A DNA stretch of 24,568 bases from a virus: positions 1 through 24,568 of IMG/VR virus record IMGVR_UViG_3300017967_007296; one strand, given 5' to 3'. Numbering within the stretch: the first letter of the stretch is position 1; every line of letters begins with the position of its first letter. Position numbers and translations under genes: made by a program. The notes beneath the pieces are model-generated. The model searched no databases, had not been told where the DNA came from, and was given only the letters and a program-made list of their open reading frames with translations. Below are positions 7,888-14,436 of the stretch, piece by piece.

Positions 7888-8370
7888 TTAAGAAGTAATT
7901 GCAATAAGTTTAGGTTTGGCAGCTTCCGGAATATTCCTCCACAGCCTAACACGCAAAATACCATTTCGCAAACTTGCGCTTTTAACTTCTACATATTCTG
8001 CTAGTTTAAATGTTCTGGTAAAACTACGTTCTGCTATACCTTTGTGTAGGTATTCAACTTCTTCTTCGTCGGTAGCATCAGTATCATTTAAACAGCCGCT
8101 TTTACCTGTAATTTTTAATGACCCGTTTTCAACAACAAGTTCAATGTCCTTTTCGGTAAAGCCAGCAAGTGCTAACACAATTTCATAATCAACTTCTTCT
8201 GTGTCCGTTTTTGTGATTTTATTAATATTAAAGGGCGGATACCCTGATGCTGATGCATTTGTAAATGCTGGGTCAGTTAAAAAATCATCTGCCAGCCTAT
8301 CGAAACCAACACTCATTTTGTAAAGTGGATTAAGTAATTCAGATGTGATGCGATATTGCTTAGTTGTCAT
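7888..8370 (-). CDS. hsp20: Small heat shock protein, IbpA/Hsp20 family
   Basis: The 160-residue product is an alpha-crystallin-type chaperone that holds unfolded proteins. The N-terminus ('SVGFDRLADDF' near residue 20, then 'YPPFNINK') follows the IbpA pattern. The crystallin domain runs from ~45 to 145 ('YEIVLALAGFTEKDIELVVENG', split here by family blocks), with 'ERSFTRTFKLAEYVEV' and 'LRNGILRVRL' as the conserved later strands. A strong ribosome site (AGGAG) precedes the ATG at 8370. Hsp20 is a common gene of marine T4-like phages. Here it leads the clpS-suf operon, with an early-type promoter and a late box in the 134-base leader region. The family call is firm. Confidence 0.95.
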   Translation of the reverse strand: MTTKQYRITSELLNPLYKMSVGFDRLADDFLTDPAFTNASASGYPPFNINKITKTDTEEVDYEIVLALAGFTEKDIELVVENGSLKITGKSGCLNDTDATDEEEVEYLHKGIAERSFTRTFKLAEYVEVKSASLRNGILRVRLWRNIPEAAKPKLIAITS

Positions 8371-8400
8371 GGTTATCTCCTATTATTAAGCAAGATTTAT

Positions 8401-8445
8401 GTAACACTTGTTGAACCCATTTGGCGAACAACAATAGTTCGTTAC
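8401..8445 (-). promoter_or_regulatory. Imperfect hairpin in the hsp20 mRNA leader
   Basis: Two nested inverted repeats are present: an outer 5-bp pair (8401-8405 with 8441-8445) and an inner 6-bp pair (8408-8413 with 8429-8434). The structure would begin almost at the 5' end of a transcript from the late box at 8451-8458. It does not cover the ribosome site at ~8376-8381, so a simple thermosensor is not obvious. It may stabilise the 5' end of the mRNA. Confidence 0.35.
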
Positions 8446-8450
8446 AAATA

Positions 8451-8458
8451 TATTTATA
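8451..8458 (-). promoter_or_regulatory. T4-type late promoter box, TATAAATA
   Basis: An exact TATAAATA on the minus strand, 80 bases before the hsp20 ATG and just downstream of a sigma70-type promoter. The hsp20-clpS-suf operon would then be read both early and late. Confidence 0.6.
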
Positions 8459-8480
8459 CAATTTTTTATTGTATTTTTAT

Positions 8481-8508
8481 ATTATACGGCAAAAATACAG
8501 ATTGTCAA
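8481..8508 (-). promoter_or_regulatory. Sigma70-type promoter, TTGACA-16-TATAAT, upstream of hsp20-clpS-suf
   Basis: On the minus strand the -35 is TTGACA (8503-8508) and the -10 is TATAAT (8481-8486), both exact consensus, with a 16-base spacer. Transcription would start near 8475 and run into hsp20. The -35 overlaps the 3' end of the preceding methyltransferase gene. Such a strong host-type promoter suggests early expression by host RNA polymerase. Confidence 0.75.
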
Positions 8509-9623
8509 GTGGTAAAAACATAAACACCTTCAAACTTTTCCACGCCGTCTTGTTTACCATTACCAACGCCGGGCCGGGTATTCAACATCATTTTAATGGT
8601 ATCAGTGTGTTTAAATCCTAACTTTTCTGCTGTTTCAATCCAGCGGTCAACCACTTTAAATTCTTCTTTAGGAGTTTTATAATCAGCGATGTTGGTGGCA
8701 AATATTCCGTCTGCATTAAGACCTTTTTTGATGTTGCGCATGGTTGGTACAACATATCCTTCAAACCAATTGTCCAAACTGTCATACCGATTCATACACT
8801 GTGTTGCTTCGTCTGAATACTTTTCTAAGTTAAAGTACGGTGGGCTACTAAACGCACAATCTATATTTTCGGGCTCAAACTCTTCACTTACGCTACAGTG
8901 TATTTCACCTTTGCGTCCGCCTGATTCAGCAATAAGCTCGTTAAGCAATTTTAAGTTTTCAACAGTTTCAGTATTAGGGTCAACACCAACATATTCTAAA
9001 TGTAAGTTACTAGCAGTGGTTCCTAACAGTCTGCCACCATACCCACAACTGTAATCATACATTCTACCCCACAACACAGGACAGCAATACTCTGCAATAG
9101 CACGAGCATTTTGTGCTTTGAAGTTTTGTATGTTCTCGCCGGTTACTAGTTCTAACGCACGGCGTAATGCTGTAGGGTATACTAAACTGTTACCTTCTCT
9201 AAACTCAAAACAAATACGAATAGCACGTTTAAGTTTGTTGTCATCTAAGAACCTATCACGCAAACTGTTAGAGCCTCTGCCTTTGGGCTCTGCTGTCATC
9301 ATGTTAGGGAAAAGAAAACGGTTGATAGTTTGGCCTCGGTTATTACCTAATCCTATTACACTATTTGATACGTTGTTATAATTGCTGTCTCTAAAGGATT
9401 TGATTGCTTGTACTACACCTGTTTCAGTGTAATACACTATAGGTACTAGATTGATACTGCGATATAATTCGAATACACGTTCTATTGTGCCTGCTGGGTC
9501 GCTATCGTATACTTCTTTGGTAAACTTATCGAACTCAGGATACAGAGGCTCGTACCCAGTAAATTCGTCACCGTGTATATGTTCCTGTTGTATACCCCAG
9601 GTGCCATAAATTTTACTCAGCAT
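8505..9623 (-). CDS. DNA methyltransferase (N4-cytosine/N6-adenine type, SPPY motif)
   Basis: The product has 372 residues. It shows the SAM-binding motif I 'DYSCGYGGRLLG' (190-201), an acidic strand 'YVGVDPNTETVENL' that holds the SAM ribose (211-224), and the catalytic 'SSPPYF' (259-264), the S/D/N-PP-Y signature of amino-methylating DNA MTases. SPPY is often cytosine-N4, but the base cannot be settled by motif alone. Residues 1-185 form a long N-terminal region with basic patches, probably for target recognition. No restriction enzyme gene is near, so it is likely an orphan enzyme for self-protection or regulation. It overlaps the small gene upstream by 11 bases. Confidence 0.85.
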   Translation of the reverse strand: MLSKIYGTWGIQQEHIHGDEFTGYEPLYPEFDKFTKEVYDSDPAGTIERVFELYRSINLVPIVYYTETGVVQAIKSFRDSNYNNVSNSVIGLGNNRGQTINRFLFPNMMTAEPKGRGSNSLRDRFLDDNKLKRAIRICFEFREGNSLVYPTALRRALELVTGENIQNFKAQNARAIAEYCCPVLWGRMYDYSCGYGGRLLGTTASNLHLEYVGVDPNTETVENLKLLNELIAESGGRKGEIHCSVSEEFEPENIDCAFSSPPYFNLEKYSDEATQCMNRYDSLDNWFEGYVVPTMRNIKKGLNADGIFATNIADYKTPKEEFKVVDRWIETAEKLGFKHTDTIKMMLNTRPGVGNGKQDGVEKFEGVYVFTT

Positions 9624-9816
9624 CTTTATCGGCTTTGCGTTTTACAGCACTCTCATCCATTGCAGTAGCTGCATCATCTACTGCCGAAGGTAAATCCTTT
9701 TTACCAAAGATTCTATCCCAATTATCTGCATATGCTTTTTGACTTGAGCTTTTTCTTGTTAAACTGCCTTTGCCGCCATGCCATGCACCTGAATTAGTAT
9801 CGTTGTTATTACTCAT
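9613..9816 (-). CDS. Small conserved phage protein of unknown function
   Basis: The 67-residue product has no domain I can name. It has a low-complexity N-terminus, an 'AWHGGKGS' block near residue 12, and 'YADNWDRIFGKK' near residue 29. This pattern is familiar from short hypothetical proteins of marine T4-like phages. The C-terminus is alanine-, aspartate- and lysine-rich and probably helical or disordered. It overlaps the DNA methyltransferase start by 11 bases, so the two are likely co-translated. A weak ribosome site (AGAAGA) precedes the ATG. A virion or DNA-packaging role is possible, but nothing here shows it. Confidence 0.75.
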   Translation of the reverse strand: MSNNNDTNSGAWHGGKGSLTRKSSSQKAYADNWDRIFGKKDLPSAVDDAATAMDESAVKRKADKDAE

Positions 9817-9870
9817 ATATTTCTTCTATATTAATAAAATGTTTTTTGCTAGTCTTTAAAAAATACATTG

Positions 9871-10458
9871 TCAAAATTTAATGTATGCTGATTGCTTATG
9901 GTTAAGTTTTACTCCGTCATAAACACAAGTCAGTGTTTTAAAAGGAAGTACTTCGTGTAACGCTTCTCCAACGCCATGTTCTAGCTGATTAATTTTGCCC
10001 AAAAACCATACGTCATCTATTATCATTACTCCTGGCTTGTTAAGACGTATTTCTGCATTTAATAAATCGCGTACAACTTGATCCTTTAAGTGCCCACCGT
10101 CAATATAGATAAAGTCATATGTCCTTTCACACTCATCAAAAAAATCATCAGACGACATTTTATAATATTCAATTTTAACACTGTTTTTACTTTGTGCTAT
10201 GTTTTCTATAAACTGTTGATGACGTGCTTCGTTTAGCAGTTTAGTTGCGTGATCATCTTCATCCTGTGTATACGGATCAACACAGTGTAATAGAGCGTTC
10301 TCATGATCCATCATATTATCAGAAAACCAGCAACTTGACCTCCCTTCGTACGTGCCTATTTCTAAAATAGCAATATCGGGTTTTCCAATCAATTTAAAGC
10401 ATCTTTTCCATAAAGGCACTGCTCTAGTTGTCCAGTCAACAGTAAAAGAATATGACAT
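9871..10458 (-). CDS. Class I SAM-dependent methyltransferase (Methyltransf_24-like)
   Basis: The product has 195 residues. 'AILEIGTYEGRSSCWF' (30-45) is the glycine-containing SAM motif I, 'LHCVDPYTQDEDD' holds the acidic residue for the SAM ribose, and 'YDFIYIDGGHLKDQVVRDL' (~113-131) is the post-motif typical of Methyltransf_24 / cephalosporin-hydroxylase-like enzymes. 'KPGVMIIDD' follows. These enzymes often modify sugars or small molecules in glycan clusters; the substrate is unknown here. The start is well set by GGAGG 7 bases upstream. A 24-base gap separates it from the zinc-ribbon gene, so they probably share a transcript. Confidence 0.88.
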   Translation of the reverse strand: MSYSFTVDWTTRAVPLWKRCFKLIGKPDIAILEIGTYEGRSSCWFSDNMMDHENALLHCVDPYTQDEDDHATKLLNEARHQQFIENIAQSKNSVKIEYYKMSSDDFFDECERTYDFIYIDGGHLKDQVVRDLLNAEIRLNKPGVMIIDDVWFLGKINQLEHGVGEALHEVLPFKTLTCVYDGVKLNHKQSAYIKF

Positions 10459-10482
10459 CTACTACCCTCCATGCTAGAAATG

Positions 10483-10641
10483 TCATTTGTTATCTTCGCC
10501 CGTCTCTAATTCAACGTCAATGCCTGTTGCACAGTAAGGACAAAATATAGGATCATCGGGGTATTTTTTAGAATTCCATGACACTGTGTACTCCACTTCA
10601 CAATGTTCGCAATAGTGTTCTGCTGTGGTTTTATTTGACAT
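10483..10641 (-). CDS. Small zinc-ribbon protein
   Basis: This 52-residue protein has two CxxC pairs ('YCEHC' at 10-14 and 'FCPYC' at 33-37), about 20 residues apart. That is the layout of a zinc ribbon which would bind one Zn(II). The ATG at 10641 has GGAG 7 bases upstream and the frame ends in TGA at 10483. The tail is acidic. Similar tiny ribbon proteins occur in many phages with no known role; binding to nucleic acid or RNA polymerase is possible but unsupported. It fills a gap of nearly 200 bases between the radical SAM gene and the methyltransferase. Confidence 0.8.
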   Translation of the reverse strand: MSNKTTAEHYCEHCEVEYTVSWNSKKYPDDPIFCPYCATGIDVELETGEDNK

Positions 10642-10656
10642 ACTTTTTCTCCAATA

Positions 10657-11934
10657 TCACAAAATGATATTACTGTTTTTTAATTTTAAAATTTCTTCGT
10701 ATAAATGAGGAATATAATTGCTTAACGAGCGATTCCTGAATTTGTCTGACTCTTCGACTAATTTTACTAGTTTTTTTACAAGCCGGGCTTCGGGTTTATT
10801 ATGTTTTTCTAAAAGCCACGCCTTGACTTCCTTGGCCCTCGAAATGGTATTTTCTCTTTGCAGTGTAGATAATTTGTTGTCAATATTTTCAATGCACTTC
10901 TGTTTGTATTCTTCTGAAAGCATTTCTATTGCAGTATAGTCCGGATTAGTCACTCTATTTAAATGTAGATGGTTATGGGTGTACTGATCCCAAAACACCA
11001 TAAGATCGATTACATCATGGGCATTAAATACACTTATCGTAGTGCTACATGAAAACGAATATCTATCGGGCTGTTCCATTGATAGATTTTTTATGCGTTC
11101 TAGATTCTTAGTTGTTTTAGTCCATTTAAATGGATATCTAATATACTCATTAACAGACTGGAAACCGTCTATCGAGACTGTAAGAGAAATACTTTTGAAA
11201 TGTTCCCAAAGTTTAATGTACTCATCTGTTATGTTTGACAAGTTAGTTACCATTTGTAATTGTATATTTGGGGCTCTGCCAGATTCGACTAATTTTGTTA
11301 TAAATTTACGATGTTGATCTGATACAGTAGGCTCTCCTCCGTATATATTGATAAACTTTAAATTAATACACTGGTTTACAATTTCTGTAATTGTTGCATT
11401 GTCTAAGATTAGATTCGTTCCATCACTTTCTGGCTCACCCCAAATTGCAATTTCTTCATCTCGCCATAAACTGCTTGCAGATGATCCGCATGTCATGCAT
11501 TTACTGTTACACACATTGTCAAATCCAATTTCTATATGAGAAACGTTTTCGGGCTGTATGTATTCGTTTTGGGTATTTAAATATGGGGGGATATCTCCGT
11601 TGTGCATCATCCTAAGATTAGTGTGCTCACCATTCCATCCCCGTCGCATGGAAAGGAATCCTTTTTCCTCTGCAACTTTGCAATGTGAGCATGGAAGCGG
11701 CCATTCATTTTGTGTTAATTTTCTTCTTATATCTACTAATTGTTCATTGTTAATAGCATCAACTAACGATATTTTGCTTGGCCTATCTGCGTGTTCCCAA
11801 AAGTTTGTGTCTATTCCGCAACACGGCATACAATCTGATTTGTTAGCGTTGATATTGAATCCATTGTATGCTAGGTAGCAGTAATTGGAATCTTTAAATT
11901 CGTCTTCTATAGATAGATCTTCTGAGTTATCCAC
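10657..11934 (-). CDS. Radical SAM protein with extra N-terminal cysteine cluster (twitch/SPASM-like)
   Basis: The product has 425 residues. The radical SAM [4Fe-4S] site is C142-x3-C146-x2-C149 in 'DNVCNSKCMTCGSS', followed by the SAM-binding 'YGGEPT' (198-203). An N-terminal group of cysteines (C35, C38, C39, C82, C85) precedes the barrel and recalls 'twitch domain-containing' radical SAM proteins found in phages and cyanobacteria. These may hold a second cluster. The chemistry and substrate are unknown. Translation starts at a GTG with GAGGA 7 bases upstream and overlaps the upstream gene by 8 bases. As an Fe-S enzyme it is a natural client of the phage SUF system (inference). Confidence 0.88.
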   Translation of the reverse strand: MDNSEDLSIEDEFKDSNYCYLAYNGFNINANKSDCMPCCGIDTNFWEHADRPSKISLVDAINNEQLVDIRRKLTQNEWPLPCSHCKVAEEKGFLSMRRGWNGEHTNLRMMHNGDIPPYLNTQNEYIQPENVSHIEIGFDNVCNSKCMTCGSSASSLWRDEEIAIWGEPESDGTNLILDNATITEIVNQCINLKFINIYGGEPTVSDQHRKFITKLVESGRAPNIQLQMVTNLSNITDEYIKLWEHFKSISLTVSIDGFQSVNEYIRYPFKWTKTTKNLERIKNLSMEQPDRYSFSCSTTISVFNAHDVIDLMVFWDQYTHNHLHLNRVTNPDYTAIEMLSEEYKQKCIENIDNKLSTLQRENTISRAKEVKAWLLEKHNKPEARLVKKLVKLVEESDKFRNRSLSNYIPHLYEEILKLKNSNIIL

Positions 11935-12352
11935 GTCTCATCCTCGAAATGTCTCTGGCCTGCTCATCATCGATGATTGGCACGGCATTAGACTTGTGCA
12001 TTGTTGCAATACCCTTAACCAGTGTACCTGTATACTCTTTGCGTTCGGGCTTCTCACAGACTATAGCTGTATTAGAAGTAACACTAGGGTATTTTTTTGT
12101 TTCCTGCGCTCGCATTTGTGCATATGATCGTGCTGGCTTGTACACTTCAAATTTTCTCTGTGGTTTAGGCACAATGCCATGGCGCATGTCAATATACTCA
12201 TCTAAACTGAGTCTGGACTCGTGTTGCTGTTTACGCTTTTTATTTTCTACCAATAATTCAGCAGCCCACTTTTCCATGTTGCTTTTAGTGTACTTAATTT
12301 TGGGCTTACGAGTGCTAAGAGAGCTATATCCTTTTGCAAGATGCATAGTCAT
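11927..12352 (-). CDS. Conserved phage protein of unknown function
   Basis: The 141-residue product is basic and mostly polar with no signal peptide or membrane segment. It shows 'STRKPKIKYTKSNMEKW' near residue 14, 'LSLDEYIDMRHGIVPKPQR' near residue 48, and a lysine/proline-rich middle. I recognise the 'DEYIDxRxG...PK' pattern from hypothetical proteins of T4-like marine phages but know no function. The ribosome site (AGGTG, 7 bases) supports the ATG at 12352. A TTGACT-16-TATAAT promoter lies just upstream. It overlaps the radical SAM gene by 8 bases, so the pair is co-transcribed. Its charge suggests nucleic-acid or virion binding (inference). Confidence 0.75.
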   Translation of the reverse strand: MTMHLAKGYSSLSTRKPKIKYTKSNMEKWAAELLVENKKRKQQHESRLSLDEYIDMRHGIVPKPQRKFEVYKPARSYAQMRAQETKKYPSVTSNTAIVCEKPERKEYTGTLVKGIATMHKSNAVPIIDDEQARDISRMRRG

Positions 12353-12382
12353 ACACAGTCACCTATCTGTTAATAGATATTT

Positions 12383-12410
12383 ATTATAACAAATTTTAGA
12401 AATTAGTCAA
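12383..12410 (-). promoter_or_regulatory. Sigma70-type promoter, TTGACT-16-TATAAT
   Basis: On the minus strand the -35 is TTGACT (12405-12410, one mismatch) and the -10 is exact TATAAT (12383-12388), with a 16-base spacer. The start would be near 12377, ahead of the gene at 12352 and the radical SAM gene. A late-like AATAAATA (12378-12385) overlaps the -10. Confidence 0.65.
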
Positions 12411-12430
12411 GTGTAAAAATGTCAATAAAA

Positions 12431-12871
12431 TCAACAACTTACAAAATCACGCAACATTTTTCGTATTTCTATTGCGTGTTGTTCTTCCATGCCAATTTGA
12501 CCCCTAGCATATTCTTCTAACATCACACTGCAATCAGCTACTTCGTTTAACAATTTCTTGTATAACGAAATAGCATGCTCTTCGTGTTTTAAACTTTCTT
12601 GCAATATTTGTTTTATGGAATGATCGTGGCTTTCTTCTATGGTAGCTATTTTTTGACTTGGGTGTCCGTTAAAACCTGTGATTAACTCGCCTGCTTGCAG
12701 AGCATGTGCTAAACTTTCGTTTGCTTGTTCTTGTAAAAATTGCACAATAGGCAAACGGTAAGGGCCAGATACCATCAGCGAACTGTGGGCGTATCTTACA
12801 ACGCCTGCCATTTCGTATTCTACAATTTGGTTAAGTATATCGTTGACTGCTGGGATATTAAGTTCATCCAT
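12431..12871 (-). CDS. Ferritin-like / bacterioferritin-type diiron protein
   Basis: The 146-residue product fits a four-helix ferritin-like bundle. Candidate diiron ligands are E20 (in 'EYEMAGVVRYAH', 7 residues before Y27 as in bacterioferritin), E52 with H56 ('NESLAHALQAGELI'), E97 ('LKHEEHAISLY') and an E129-xx-H132 pair ('GMEEQHAIEI'). It resembles the proteobacterial ferritin-like proteins annotated as bacterioferritin. Likely roles are iron oxidation and storage or protection from peroxide; cage formation cannot be judged. The ATG has AAAGGA upstream. It lies one base from the SGNH gene stop, so they are co-transcribed. With SUF and peroxiredoxin nearby it points to iron handling by the phage (inference). 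Confidence 0.88.
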   Translation of the reverse strand: MDELNIPAVNDILNQIVEYEMAGVVRYAHSSLMVSGPYRLPIVQFLQEQANESLAHALQAGELITGFNGHPSQKIATIEESHDHSIKQILQESLKHEEHAISLYKKLLNEVADCSVMLEEYARGQIGMEEQHAIEIRKMLRDFVSC

Positions 12872-12872
12872 T

Positions 12873-13646
12873 TTATTTTTCCTTTAGTATTTTTTGTTGT
12901 ATATGATCAGCAAGTAAACTTGCAATCAGCATGTGCCCTTTTGTACTTAAATGTGCAGAGTCCCATCCTTCGCTTTGATGCTGATCTCCTAAATCAGTGT
13001 CTTGCCCTTTCCCCCGTTTTACTATCCCTATTTCACTGAAGATATTATCTAAACAATCTGCAGGAAAATATTTTTGATGTGCTTCTTTTTTATAAAATTG
13101 TTCTAGTGTTAACCGGCAAACAAACGGGACATATATTACATTGTGCTTTTCGCATAGAGCTTGTATCATGTGTATCGATGTAATAAATTTATGATTGTTA
13201 AGATTGTCGTCGATACATCCATAGTCTTCGTATGCTCTGTGCAGTTTATCGTTTCCATTTACTTCCTGCCATTGCCAACTATGTACTTTGAAATCTGAAC
13301 TGTAGGCTTCTCCCCATGGAGTATTGTGAACTTCTACTTGTCCTGGCAGTGTAGAGTCCCACTCAAAATCTCGTTCTGGGTGCAATGTATTTTGTTCTGT
13401 TAGTGGATAACTGCCTAGCATATTGCGAGCTGTGTCTGTGTATTGTTGAATAACAATATCGCCTGCTGTTAAATTACCTGAAACAATATTACTAGCAATC
13501 TTGTAAAATGCTCGGTTGTTGCCTGAGCAACCTCTTGCAAGATGCAGATATTGATATCCAAGCATTTCTGCTAGATAGTCGCCGTATGATTTAGGTACTC
13601 GCGTTCTGTCTGAATAACTACAGCCTGCAACAGCAATAGTGGTCAT
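12873..13646 (-). CDS. SGNH/GDSL hydrolase-like protein
   Basis: The 257-residue product has the ordered SGNH blocks. 'VAGCSYSDR' near residue 6 matches block I with S10 as candidate nucleophile, 'GCSGNNRAFYK' near 39 matches the oxyanion Gly/Asn blocks, and 'DSAHLSTKGHMLIA' near 234 supplies the catalytic Asp-x-x-His. The 'GCSYS' form is a variant of GDSL seen in phage and marine genomes. Such enzymes remove acyl groups from glycans or lipids; the substrate is unknown. The ATG at 13646 overlaps the upstream gene's stop by one base (TGATG); a TTG codon at 13649 is also in frame but less likely. Its neighbour is the nucleotidyltransferase-cupin gene, which suggests glycan work. Confidence 0.75.
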   Translation of the reverse strand: MTTIAVAGCSYSDRTRVPKSYGDYLAEMLGYQYLHLARGCSGNNRAFYKIASNIVSGNLTAGDIVIQQYTDTARNMLGSYPLTEQNTLHPERDFEWDSTLPGQVEVHNTPWGEAYSSDFKVHSWQWQEVNGNDKLHRAYEDYGCIDDNLNNHKFITSIHMIQALCEKHNVIYVPFVCRLTLEQFYKKEAHQKYFPADCLDNIFSEIGIVKRGKGQDTDLGDQHQSEGWDSAHLSTKGHMLIASLLADHIQQKILKEK

Positions 13647-14434
13647 CAATCTTCTCCGTACATCTCTAGGCGTTCAATATCTTCTTCGTTAGTTTCATCA
13701 CCGTATTGTATTTCAATGATATGACAAGGTTTGCTGGTAGTGTTGTATGCTTGGTGCCATTGTCCTGCTTTAACAGTAAAAATTTGATCACAATCAAGTT
13801 CAACTATGGAGTACTGATCGGGCTGGTTGGTGTACTGCCCGAACTTAATCGAGCAGGACCCTTTACTTACAAACCAAATTTCATCACGCTTGAAGTGACG
13901 TTGGTAACTAATACCTTTGCCCGGCTCAATAATAAGTTCCTTGACCTTTACTACATCGTCTTGGAACAAATTACTGAACTCTCCCCATACACGTTTTTCA
14001 TTTGGGTACTGCCATTGCTTGAGGATCCAACTAGAACTATTCTTTTTGTTTTCGCCTCCTACCCCAAACATAAATTCTATGTTGGGGTCGTCTACATCCA
14101 TTTCGGGAATATTATCTTTTGTTCTGTCACCTCCGTTGCAAAAGATAATTTTATTAGTTGCGCTTGGAAAGCGTTTCCTAATTTGGATGATAGCATCTTT
14201 AGATGAGTTATCTGAGTCATTGAATTTGATAACTTCAGTAACACAATTCATTTCTTGTAATACTGCTTTGCGTTCTTCAAAAGGCATGAATGACGCACCT
14301 TTCTTACGGGCAAGCCATTCGTCTGAATTAAGTCCTACAACAAGTATTGTACCATGTTTAGCGGCTGATTTAAGATATGCTATGTGCCCAGAGTGAAGCG
14401 GGTCAAATCCGCCGGTAACTATAGAAATGTTCAC
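13646..14434 (-). CDS. Fusion of RfaE/TagD-like cytidylyltransferase and mannose-6-P isomerase-type cupin
   Basis: The product has 262 residues in two domains. Residues 1-~135 are a nucleotidyltransferase with 'GGFDPLHSGHIAYL' (the HxGH motif at 14-17) and 'VVGLNSDEWLARKKG', close to the HldE/RfaE2 type that makes nucleotide-activated sugars. Residues ~145-262 are a cupin like the C-terminal domain of type II mannose-6-phosphate isomerases ('RVWGEFSNLF', 'GKGISYQRHFKRDEIWFV', 'HQAYN', 'HIIEIQYG', 'EEDIERLEMYG'). The fusion would both activate and isomerise or bind a sugar. Translation starts at GTG with AAAGG 7 bases upstream, 2 bases after the bS21 stop. It may help decorate phage or host surface glycans (inference). 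Confidence 0.85.
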   Translation of the reverse strand: MNISIVTGGFDPLHSGHIAYLKSAAKHGTILVVGLNSDEWLARKKGASFMPFEERKAVLQEMNCVTEVIKFNDSDNSSKDAIIQIRKRFPSATNKIIFCNGGDRTKDNIPEMDVDDPNIEFMFGVGGENKKNSSSWILKQWQYPNEKRVWGEFSNLFQDDVVKVKELIIEPGKGISYQRHFKRDEIWFVSKGSCSIKFGQYTNQPDQYSIVELDCDQIFTVKAGQWHQAYNTTSKPCHIIEIQYGDETNEEDIERLEMYGED

Positions 14435-14436
14435 AG

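Noticed and set aside
8371-8504. tRNA or other stable RNA gene in the hsp20 upstream gap
   Set aside because: No cloverleaf or T-loop-like sequence; the gap is explained by two promoters and a leader. Other gaps also showed no tRNA.
13706-14396. Plus-strand open frames of ~160 codons opposite the cytidylyltransferase-cupin gene
   Set aside because: Antisense shadows; no motif and no promoter or ribosome site of note.
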